64,000 nt of DNA from Adineta vaga (Eukaryota; Rotifera): positions 15,562,001-15,626,000 of the forward strand of contig CP075495.1 in the NCBI GenBank assembly GCA_021613535.1, in the 5' to 3' direction. A program made the position numbers and the translations under genes. Each line of letters starts with the position of its first letter. The stretch's first letter is position 1. This document shows, piece after piece, positions 41,326-52,700 of the stretch. The notes beneath the pieces were generated by a model that did no database searches, was not told the origin of the DNA, and saw only the letters and a list, made by a program, of their open reading frames with translations.

Positions 41326-43212
41326 TTAATTGGCCAAGGTATAAACTTCATCAATGGTTAATTCTCTTGAATAAATTTTCATTTCATCAATTTTCCCTCG
41401 ATATTGAATTGGAAGTATAGTACTATGTGTACTATTACCCCATCTTATCGGATCTGAACATCCACCAATCGACAATATATTGAATGTCCCACTTGCAATG
41501 TGTACATAATATGAACTCGTTTGATTCACAAGTGTTCCATTAACAAAAAGGCGAAGACCATTATCAACTGAAAACGTTGTTGTAACATGTGTCCATGTAT
41601 TTAATGGTAAAACAAATGAATTTAAAGTAACATAATAGAAAGCTCCACCATTCCATGTTTGTGCTTTAAGATAATGATTTGAATCGAATCCTAACATTGG
41701 TGTCCACCAAAAATTATCAAAACCACGAACTTCTATAATAATACCTTGATTTGTAAATGGATAAATCCAGATAGAAAATGTAAAGGGATAATTTATTTGA
41801 CCAAGAAAATAAAAACCTGTAACTTGAAATAAAGAATACGTTGAATTAAGAAGAAGAGCTTGATTAAATCGACCATTTAAATCAAATTGAATATTAATTC
41901 CACTTGCATTTTGATTTTGATATGAACTTGAATCAATCAATGAATTATCAAATCGATAATAAACAACAAGTGTTGCTTCATCAATAATTTCACTTGTATT
42001 TTTAATATAAGAAACAAAAATCATTTGATTCATTTGTGCAAATAAATTTAATGTATTTATTGTGTTTGGCGAAACACCAATTAATATTTGATTTGCATTA
42101 CTTTGAAAGATTTCCGATGGAAAAAGAATTCCATCAATTTTTCCATTGAGATAAAAACTTTGTTTCAAAGAAATTCGATCATAAATATAAGAAATATGAT
42201 ACCAAAGATTTGAAATTAAATTTGTATTTCCTATTAGATTTTTATTTGAAAGTGAAGCAAATAATTTTCCATTTCGTATTGATATATAAAAACATTTTCC
42301 AAGAATTTCATTTTCACAATGTGTAAATAAACCAAATTCAGATGAATTTAATAGAATATTTGATGATAATTTAATCCATGTTGATAAAGTAAAACTTCGA
42401 TCAATTAAATTAAGAGAATAAGGAATAATAATATAAGTTTTATTAGTAAAATAAGCTGCTTTATGATAACCTGTATAATCCGGAAATATCCATTGAAGAT
42501 TTTCATTCATTAATATTCCATTATAATAACCATATGTATCATTCAGATTTTCTTTTAATGACCATTCAATAATAAATGGTGGATTTGTATTGTCTAGAAA
42601 AAGAAGAAAAAACAAATATATTGAAATCAATTTCGTCTTACTTGAACAAATATTTTGAAATGAACATTGTAATCCGAAAAGATCATTTCTACATGAATCT
42701 TTTTGATAACATAATTGACCAGAATATTTTTGATTTTCACATTGAATTTCATTCCAAAATGAATGTAATGGACAACGACAAGTTTCATTTAAACAAATTA
42801 AATAACGATTTTGTTCACATTGCGAACATGATTGATTATAAATAAGATAATTCGAAGAAGAATAACGAAGAAAACCAACACGAGATGTTAAGGAAATTGA
42901 TGGAATTATTAAACCTGTTTTGACTTCACCTTCAATTAAACGACAAATTAATGTTGATACATCATAATCAAATGTTCGACAATGAATATTCAAATTACAA
43001 ACTAAAAATTGAATTTAAAAAGATAAATTGAACAAAAACTTCATCTTACATTTAGCACAATGTATTAAGGATTTTACAGATATTGAATTGAGAAATTCAA
43101 TTGGATTTGCTGGTTGAAATTCTTTTCCCCAATCACTGATTTGAATATTTGATTGAAGAATTAAATTACTTTTATCAAATTCAATCAAAATCAATATCAA
43201 CAATACTTTCAT
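41326..43212 (-). CDS. Secreted PAN-like / double LamG-like (concanavalin-fold) protein
   Basis: Minus-strand exons 43212-43050, 43001-42642 and 42593-41326 give 596 aa. The start MKVLLILILIEFDKSNLILQ is a signal peptide. Residues ~45-110 resemble a PAN/Apple-like module, followed by a Cys-rich, EGF-like stretch (CSQCEQNRYLICLNETCRCP, CRNDLFGLQCSFQNIC). Two LamG-like jelly-roll domains follow (~190-375 and ~390-595). Both carry the standard motif for this fold: RSFTLSTWIKL and YPFTFSIWIYP, with NTWTHVTTTF and RLFVNGTLV in the second. The second intron (42594-42641) is 48 bp and free of stops, so retention would add 16 residues; the GTAAG..CTAG sites argue for splicing. Probably an extracellular carbohydrate- or protein-binding molecule. 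Confidence 0.8.
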
Positions 43213-43634
43213 TATTTGTTTATTGTAAAATCTATTTCTAAAAACAAAAAATACATAAAAACTGTAATATTTAGAAAAGAGTGAATGTTATGGAATATAC
43301 TTTCTTTCTTTTTTGGTATTTGTTTTTTCATTTACATAAATAATCGATTTTCTTTGAAGAAATGATAAATATTTCAACTTCTTTATTATTAGTATGAAAT
43401 ATAGAATATAGAATTGACGCGTCGGTGAAACTATAGATGAAATGATGTCGTGTGTTAAGATGATGATCATTTCTTTTTTTCTCTTTTTTATTTCTTATTA
43501 GTTTTCATGAACAAACTATAAATTGATTAAATAAGAATAAGAAAAGGTAAGTTAAGCGGTTCGTTTTGTTTTTTTTGTTATAAAAAATGGAGAGAAAATT
43601 AATAATCTTTTAGTTCAATTATTGTTTAACGAAA
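43213..43634. other. Intergenic region
   Basis: Between the start of the LamG-like gene and the 3' end of the NHL membrane protein. AT-rich, nothing recognisable. Confidence 0.4.
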
Positions 43635-45752
43635 TTATAAACGAGAGAATCGAACAACATTATCACTATACATATTCGCGACGTATAGATTAAGATTTGA
43701 ATCAAAAGCCACGCTTGTTGGTCCATAAACTGTCGGTACGCCAGATGAATATTTTGCAACAACAATACCTACAGTAGAATTTCCGCAAAACATGACAATT
43801 CGATTATTCGGTGTATCAGCAACATATAAATTTCCATAAGGATCATAAACTAAACCTCTTTGATTGATAATAATTGTTGTACTAGAATTAACTGTTTGAA
43901 GAAATCCATTTTCAGTTGAAGAATTAAATGTCCATAAACGTATTTTACTCGCACCATTATCAGATAAATAAACTTGATTTGATGAACCAGATACAAATAG
44001 AAAATCAAAAACATAATTCAAATTGATATCATCGATTAATGTAGTACCATTGATTGCATTTGGAGACCAACGCATTAATCGTGTATTTCCTTCGTCAAGA
44101 ACATAAAGATCAAAATTATTATCAACAAGAACAGCTGTTGGATGATTTAAACCATTGGATGCACTTGATAACAAACCAGTTCCAGCAACTGTTGTTCCAT
44201 TGAGAGAATTTGGAGGGAAGCATTGTACACGATTATTTCCTGAATCAGCAACATATAAATATCCATTTGTATCGAATGTTAAATCAAATGGTAGACGAAG
44301 TAATGAAGATGTTGAACCAGGATTGCCAGAACTATTACCAGCAATTGTTGTACCATTTGTTGCATTTGGAATCCATTTTTGAATGCGATGATTATCATAA
44401 TCACATATATATAATATATCATTGATATCAATATACAAACAATATGGATTATCGAGTTGATTAGATGTTGAACCAGATAATACTGAACCAGCTACAACTG
44501 TACCTGTTTGATTCCATTGAAGATATTTACCTGAAATAATTCATCAGATTTCAATGTCTAGTTTTCATTAAAATAATACGAACAAGAATCAAATGCTGTG
44601 GTAGTTGTTGTTGTTGTTGAAGTACTCGCTGTAGAGAAAAGAATATCCTTTTATGTTCAGAGAATTTTATTCAATTTACTTGATGTTGAAGTAGTACTTG
44701 TACTTGTTGTTGAAGTACTTGTAGAAGATGAACTACTTGTACTTGATGTTGTTGCTTCAATAAATAATAAAACTTGAACATTTCTTTTCCTAGGATTGTG
44801 CATATTACTTACATGTTGAAGTTGTTGCTGACGTAGTTGTTGTTGTTGCTTGAAAAAGAAGGTGAAATATGTATTTCTAAGAGATGAGATCACTTACTTG
44901 CTGTTGTTGATGTTGTACTAGTCATTGTTGTTAAAATAGTTGCTGATTTTTTTAATTGTAAAGCTAAAAAAAAATTCATAGAATTAAAAATAGGACAAAA
45001 AGAAACTTTATACCCATCATAGTACTGGCTGCTATTAATGCTCCAAGAAGAAGTCCACAAAACAATGCAGCTATTGCAAGATAACAGCAACGACGACTTA
45101 ATTGGAATTCGAAAGGTTTTCTGAAGAGTAAAAAAAAACTCAATAATTACTTTATTTTTTGTCTATTATTAATATTCAAATGAGGTGAAAATGATATTTG
45201 ACTTTTATGACGTGTAGAAACTTTCTTTTCCTTCGTCTTAGTCAATTCTTTTGTTGAATCGAATTCCAAAAAACACGATTTTGGTGATGAAGATACATTT
45301 TTCAACTGAAAAATACAAATAGATAAAAATTGTATTTTATGATAAACGGAATTTACTTTTTGCGTCGAACTTGATGATGTAAATTGATTGTTATTTGGTA
45401 AGGAATTGAAACTTGTTGTACAAGCTAGAAAATAGATCTTTTCTTAACGAGATTAGATCAATTGAGTATATCTCACTGTTCTTTCTTGATAATCGTTCTT
45501 TCCTTTTCATTGGAATTGATGAATTTCTTGAGTGATCTAAACTAAATGATTCGGAATTCGTTTTTGTTTTATTCGATGAACTACGACGAATCTTTTGAAC
45601 ACGAGTAGACGAATATTTTCTATTGATCATTGATTTATATGATAATTCCTACACAATAAAAATAACATTTTTATGTAATTATAGAAAAGTTTCCTTACGT
45701 GTAAATTGTTTTTGTTAACACGAATAGTTTGACAACTTATTGTTGATGCCAT
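43635..45752 (-). CDS. Type II membrane protein with Ser/Thr stalk and NHL propeller
   Basis: Hand-assembled minus-strand exons: 45752-45699, 45648-45477, 45424-45357, 45305-45151, 45120-45014, then several short exons from 44963 to ~44590, and a last exon 44530-43635. The N-terminal ~150 residues are basic/Ser-rich and cytoplasmic (KIRRSSSNKTK, MKRKERLSRKN). One membrane helix follows RRCCY (LAIAALFCGLLLGALIAAS). The small exons encode almost only Thr and Ser, a probable O-glycosylated stalk. The last exon is an NHL propeller (W.NGTTVAGNS...G, LYVADSGNNRVQCF, LYVADTPNNRIVMF). The 30-bp intron between 45150 and 45121 is unusually small but is the only choice that keeps frame. Ligand unknown. 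Confidence 0.72.
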
Positions 45753-48384
45753 CGGACGAAAAAACAAATTTTGATTCAATGTTCTTCGTTAAAATGAATT
45801 AATTCCAATGAAAATCAGTTTTCTTTTATTGAAAAATTCTGTCGTGTGAATATAGAATTCCTTTATTTTTAAGACGTATGAAGAAATCGATAAAATAAAA
45901 TTTGTTGCGAAAAAATTCTTAAATAAAAAAGTACAAGTTCATTTTCAATCAGAATTTTATTGATTTTTATCAGAAGAAACTTCACAATCTAGTTACGAGT
46001 GTACTTTATGGAGTGAAAATGAAACCATGAAGATTATCACTAAAAATAATTTGAATACAAACGAAGTATTGTAGTTTTTCTTTGAATAACAAAGTACACG
46101 TTTGGAAATAACATCAGTTTTGAGGAGGATAACGCTACAATTGTGAATAGTGACTACAATAAATTTTATAGTTAATGAAGACCATAGAAAATATGATTTT
46201 CTGATACCAAATTCTTAGGATTTGAGGATTTGGGTGCAAGGGAGAAGGAAAGTGAGGGTAAATAATGACACTGACTTATATTTACACTCTCAGCGTTATC
46301 CTCACCCTCATCTGTTCACTTATGAAGAGAATTGAACAGGTTCCAGTTCTAATGTTGTATTTGTCAACGTCATCCATCAAACTTATCGATGAAAATAAAA
46401 GAAAAAACGTCAATGTACAGAAGATACAACGAGTAACCAAGCTCACCTTCTTTCGATTATTAATATCGTCGTAGAAAAAAGGTCAACAATAAAATAATAA
46501 TCGTACCCTTCTATATATTCAACTAATACATCAGTTAGTTTATAAAAATCAATCTAGTAAATGAATCATTTATATTTAAAACCTCTCATCTTAATATCAT
46601 ACAGGTATGCATTAAATAGAAATAGATATTACAAATATTAGCAAGAGATATTTGATGCTGAGCAAAAATTCGCACACACGTATATCATCGATTGTTGCAT
46701 TTGAATGTCAACAATATTGAGTTAACGATTTTGATGATCTGTAGATTCGAAAGTATATGGAAAAAATAATTGATTCAATGGAAATCTTGATAAACATCTT
46801 CAATAAAATTTCGATTAATGTTGACAACACAAAAAAATATTTAAATTAATGAAGAAAGACATGTCTTTTTATCATAATTCATAATATCCCTTTGTGATAA
46901 ATCAGTTCAGATCATTATAACTTGTTCATTTTCAGTAAAAAGAGAAATTTTTCGTTAATGAAAAATCCATTCACTTCCGGCCGGTTCCGTCCTGGGTAAT
47001 AGCACGCCGGTTAGATGTTTATTTCAATTATATTCAGTCTTTTTCTTTTTTTTCGGTTAGATTAACTGCATGTTACTTATTCGTTTATGATCTGAAATCA
47101 TTATACTCACATCATTTTATTTGATCGTGAACCTAGATCGTCAGATCACATTTATCTCACCTGCTTTCCTTTTTTTGCCACCTACATATATAAGAAACTG
47201 TTTTTCTTTATTTTCTAGTATGTGATATAGACATTAAATCGTTTTTATATTACCTGTAATCGAAAGATGACGTCGTCGATCTTCATTATCTTAACTCAGG
47301 ACGGACATTCCGTTAGGAAAGACACGGGAGAATCACCGGATCCTACGGGAAAACTCCGGGAATCGCTGGAACATGGAAGCAGTATTCCGATAGATTCCTG
47401 TTCTTTCTGACAGGAACCAATTAGAAAAATTCCCGGCCGAAATACTGCTTCTATGAAATTACGGGAACTGTACCGAACCAGCCGGTTCCAGGGCGTACGA
47501 GTTGACCTGGGAATCTTTATTTGTATGATGTTATTCAATGTTTAGATTCAGAAAGTTTTATTACCGGAATCATTTCGTTGGCTTTTATTTCGATACCGGT
47601 TATTCCTGTGTTAATAGTCAAAATCATATGGAATTACAGATAAAAGACTTTTATTACGTTTATTTCATGAACATACAGCTGGAAATTTCTCATTCTTTCT
47701 TTGAAAAAAAAAAGAATTTGATTAATTGTTTTTGAATACGATTTTTCGATCGATGAAAACAACGAAATACCGAATAAAAAGGAATTTAATAATAATTAAT
47801 CTGATACACTTGTGATTTCGCAGATTGTAAATATTTCGACTAAATATTGAAAATGATTAAAATTTTTCATTTGTCGGAGAATATGAGAGAAGTTTACCGA
47901 AAGGCATGTTTGATTATAAAAACATTCGAGAGTTGATGTAAACATCCACTTTTCATTCTAAAGACTAGAATTCTTCTAAATAAACGTTGCTTGATTTGTA
48001 AAAGTTGAAACTTGAGGGGGGAAAAGCGAGACTTCAGAAATTAATGCTGCAACACGTTCTTCTACATTGTAATTCTTCAAGTTTGTATCATTCTAAAGAT
48101 TATTTAATTCATACGTACAATATAAAGTAATTAATTGATGGATCTGAGCATTCTGAATTATAGAAAAGTGTAAATGGTGAACCAGAACCATAGGAAAGAA
48201 TACTCGTAAAAATCGAACTTTGATGATTCCTTGTAAATCTGTTTGAATTGAAATATTCGAAATAAAATTAACCTAAATTGACACTTGCATTCCATACCAT
48301 TTCTAATTTCTTCTCTATAGCACGATGTATTTGATCTTGATAATCGCAGCACGTTCAAGAAATACACCATCAAAATCAAATGAT
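45753..48384. other. Long non-coding interval with G-rich and GC-rich patches
   Basis: No gene recognised. A degenerate telomere-like inverted pair lies at about 46223-46312 (GAGGGTAAATAATG .. CCTCACCCTC). GC-rich patches at 46975-47020 and 47290-47510 share CCGGTTCC and CAGGACGGA elements in direct and inverted order; they look like parts of a repeat, but no termini were defined. A minus-strand stretch at 48250-48360 reads QDQIHRAIEKKLEMVWNASV and may be coding, but I cannot place it. Confidence 0.35.
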
Positions 48385-48625
48385 TTAAATATCAATAACC
48401 TTTGTTAACAAGTTATTTAACTCTATTGCGTGTTTCATTGGATTGTTCATTTCAACATAGATATATCGACGATCAAGATTATCAACCAATACTTCTATAA
48501 CTAAATCGAAAATATATTGAAGATAATAATTCTGAATTGTTACATGAATCAAATTCGAAATTTTAACCAACCAACACCATCATGTGTATGAGCGATTATA
48601 TGAACATTGAATTGACCAGGACTAC
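48385..48625 (-). pseudogene. GH38 alpha-mannosidase fragment
   Basis: The minus strand opens after an acceptor at 48626 with PGQFNVHIIAHTHDGVGWLK, which matches the signature of lysosomal-type alpha-mannosidases (usually HTHDDVGWLK). Here the second Asp, a metal ligand/active-site neighbour, is Gly. The normal TVDQYYYG segment is missing and a frameshift follows. Then the other frame resumes with VTIQNYYLQYIFDLVIEVL and RRYIYVEM, also typical of this family's next region. No further domain follows, so this is a decayed fragment. Confidence 0.7.
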
Positions 48626-49617
48626 CTAAATAACATGACTTAAATATGATTACAGATCAATATTCTTAAATAGAACATTACTGTATACAATATTCTAGGC
48701 ACATGTTGATAAAAAAGAATGTTTGACTTGTCAAGAATTCTTTCTAAAAAAAGAACATAAAGATAAGAGTACTATTAGTATTCTTCAACCTCGAGGTCAT
48801 AGTCAATATCAATAAGAATTTTGAAAAAAAATATTTCTGTTTCTCTTGACTATTTTAAATGATATTAGAATCAGAATTGATAGTATCTTTAAATGTATAA
48901 TAATTAGAAATCTATTATATTTCAAGATATATTTGGATTTTACGTGTAAATTATATGTTATTCAACAGTAATATACATTTCTATCTTATTTCGAAGATAT
49001 AATTATTTTCATTTGATAGAAATATATTTTCCATTAGTAAATAATTCAACTTGATTACGTAAAGACGTATCAAAAGAATTTTAAATACATATTTACTAGA
49101 ATAAATTGTGCTAACAAATAATTTTAATCAAATCTTTTTCATTTTAAATCAATACTCTAAACATATAGTGAATCATTTTTTCTGAGTACTTAATTCTTTC
49201 TATCATATCTGATATGTGCGGTATTTATCTAAAGAAAATGAAAAAATAGTGATTCAATCAATGATAAAGGTTTCAAGATCCACCAGTTTATTCTATAACG
49301 AGTTATTTTTAATCTTTTTTTCGTTCGAAAGTACTCAAGTTCATAGGTGTATCTGGAAAAGTACAAAGTAAAATATTTGTCTCTATAAGAACATGGTATG
49401 ATATTTTCGTGACGTTAATGAGTCATTATATGCTTCAATTAGACGAGGAGAAGAAGGAAAAAAAATGATGTATACTCTCGGTCTATGATCATACCATATA
49501 GTGAGCAGAGAATGACAAGAAGAGGAAGGAGAAAAAGCATTACAGATCAAAGTACGTAGACGTTCGTCTTTTTATTTCTACAAAAGAAAAGAAAAAAAAA
49601 ATCCGAGCTCAAATTCT
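48626..49617. other. Intergenic region upstream of the polyketide synthase
   Basis: AT-rich. No exon of the alpha-mannosidase relic was recognised upstream of its acceptor. The last part holds the promoter of the polyketide synthase (listed separately). Confidence 0.4.
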
Positions 49618-49626
49618 TATATAAAG
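49618..49626 (+). promoter_or_regulatory. TATA box of the polyketide synthase gene (predicted)
   Basis: TATATAAAG about 115 bp before the ATG. A pyrimidine tract ending in CTTTTTCTAG at about 49717-49719 precedes the ATG by ~13 bp. It could be the acceptor of a 5' untranslated intron or a trans-splice site, since bdelloids are known to add spliced leaders. Confidence 0.45.
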
Positions 49627-49732
49627 GAGGTTGGAATAAACGCTTTGAACAGAACAACAATAAAAAAAAGACATTAGTGTCTACATTTTATTCTCTACTC
49701 TATTTTTCTTTTTCTAGAGGTAAGCTGTCGTA

Positions 49733-52700
49733 ATGGATGCATCAAAAGTTAATACAAATTTCTCGTTGAAAGAAGAAACAAGAACAGATGATGATTTAGC
49801 AATCATTGGTATTGCATGTCGTTTTCCTGGAGGAAGTAATTCAATTGATGAATTTTGGTCGAATTTAGTTGAAAAACATGATTGTGTTCGTCCAGTTCCA
49901 GATGATCGATGGAATGCAGATTATTATACAGACCCGGCATCCAATGAACTTCATTTACCTGCAAAAATTCCAACATCTCGTTGTGGTTGGATTGATTTTG
50001 TTGGTGAATTTGATTATGAAACATTTTCCATAGGTAAACGTGAAGCAGAAAATATGGATCCACAACAAAAATTATTATTGGAGGTAACATTACAAGCTCT
50101 TGAAGATAGTGGAATGCAATATATGGGATCAAAAACAGGTGTCTATGTTGGAATTGGACAAGCTGAACAATATGAATTGACTACAGCTGATCTTGAAAGT
50201 ATCAATGCATATAGTGTTACTGGATCAGCATTATCAATATCTTCAAATCGTCTAAGTTATTGTTTTGATCTTCGAGGACCATCGATGTCAATTGATACTG
50301 CTTGTTCATCAAGTTTGACTGCATTTCATCTTGCTTGTCAGGCAATTCGTGATGGGACATGTACAGCAGCTGTTGTCGCTGGTGTTAATATTATAATAAA
50401 TCCATCGACAATGATACAATTTTCTCAATTAGGTGTTCTTTCACCCGACGGGATGTGTCAATCATTTAGTAATCGAGCAAATGGATATGTTCGATCCGAA
50501 GGTTGTGGTGTTGTCATTATTAAATCATTAAAACAAGCTTTGATTGATAACGATCATATTTATTGTCGTATCAAAGGTTCAGCAATTAATCAAGATGGTC
50601 ATCTATCACCATCTTTAACAATGCCAAGTTCACAAGCACAAATGGAAGTTTTTCGAATGGCTTGTAAAAATGCTCAAGTAAATTCATCAGATATATTCTA
50701 TGTTGAAGCACATGCAACAGGAACGAAAGTTGGTGATCCAACAGAAGGTATGTCAATTCGATTCTTTTTCTTTTTTCTTTTTCTTATTCTTATCTTTTAG
50801 CTAATGCAATTGGTGCAGTTTTTGGACGCAAAGAATCTTGTTTACGAATTGGTTCAGTAAAATCAAACGTTGGTCATTTAGAAACAGCAAGTTTTATGGC
50901 TGGTTTATTAAAATGTATTCTTATGCTTGAACATCAACAATTAGTTCCAAATATTCATTTTATTAAAGGTGAAGAAAATTCAGATATTAAATTTGAACAA
51001 TACAATTTATCGGTTCAAACAGAAATCGAAAAATTTCAAAATCAAGAAGCTTTAATGATGATTTCAAGTTTTGGTTTTGGTGGTGCTAATGGTTGTGCGA
51101 TTATTCAAGGATATTCACAATCTTCTCAACAAAAAGAAATATCTTCTTCTTTACCTTATCTATTTCTTATTTCTGCATCTACTACACACGCTCTAGAAGC
51201 ACGAATAAAGGAATTGAAGTCTTCTTCTTCTTCAAAAACAGTTCATTCATTAGCTTCAATTTCCCATACACTTTATAATCGTCCATTGAATCGTCTTGTT
51301 ACATTTGCCATTGATGAACAATTGAATGAAAACACCACATTCGTACCTATTCGAAAGTGTCTTGATCAATCCATGGCTTGTGTCTGGGTATTTGCTGGTC
51401 AAGGTAAATGTTCATTCTACTGTATAGTTAAACTATATTATTCATCTAGGTCCACAACATCCACAAATGGGTAAAATTCTCTATTCTAATGTTGAGAGTT
51501 TTCGTTCTTCAATCGATGCATCTGATTCTATCTATCGTGCTTGTTCTGGACAAAGTTTAATTGATGATATTGGATTATTTGGTTCAAAGACAGGATCAAA
51601 TGCAATGGCTGTGTATGAAATAGCATATACATTACCTGCTCTTGTCTTCTTACAAATTGGTCTTGTGGATATGTATCGTGATCTTGGTGTACCATGTGCA
51701 GCAGTATTTGGACATTCTTTTGGTGAAATGGCAGCTGGATATGCTGCTAATATTTGTACAAGAAAACAATGTATTGAAACAGCATATCATCGTGCTCGTA
51801 TCTTACGACAAGTCGATGGACTTGGTGCGATGTTAGCAGCTAGTTGTTCACGTGAATATATTCAACCATTATTAGATACACATGAACAAGTATGGATAGC
51901 AGCTTATAATGGTCCAAACTCATTGACATTAGGTGGAATTAAAGAATCAATTACAGGTATATCAAATCAATTATCAAAAGAAAATATATTTAATCGAATA
52001 TTAAGAATCAATAGTGCTTATCATACACCTTTATTGACACCAATTCGATCCGAAGCACTTTCAACATTCAAAAAAACATTAGCAGGATGTTCAGTACCAA
52101 CAATTCCATATTGTAGTACAGTAACTGGACAATGGAAAGATTCTGATTTTGATGAAAAATATACATTTGATGGAATTGAAGGTAAATCTTGAGGGCGTTT
52201 GACGATTAGAAATAATCTTTGGTTTTTAAATTTTAGGTCCAGTTTTATTTGATGCTGCTGTTCGACAGTGTTTAGAACGATTCGGTGTTGAAACAACGGT
52301 CTTCTTAGAAATATCAGCTCATTCTGTTCTAAGTTCATATTTAACTGAAAATGGTTCAAAATATAATCTTTGTACTTTACATCGTCAACAATCAGATATT
52401 GAAACAACATTAAAAACTCTTGCTAATTTACGTATCTTTGGATGTTCACCTAAACAAGCCAATATCACGAAAATCTATCCTTCAATGATAACTCCACCAC
52501 AACGTATTCCACATTATTTTCCTTATTTATTTCAACGTCAATATTGTGTAAAAGAAGATCCTGCACATCGTTTACAACGTATAATTCCAACATGGTACAG
52601 TTTAGCTGGTCGTCCACTTGCTCATCCATATCCAACTTTTCAAACAAAATTAAGTTTAAAATCATCAATTTGGATTGAAGATCATCGTGTTCAAGGTCCA

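Noticed and set aside
47296-47735. Open frames on both strands over the GC-rich patch
   Set aside because: They follow from higher GC and lack motifs; more likely repeat sequence.
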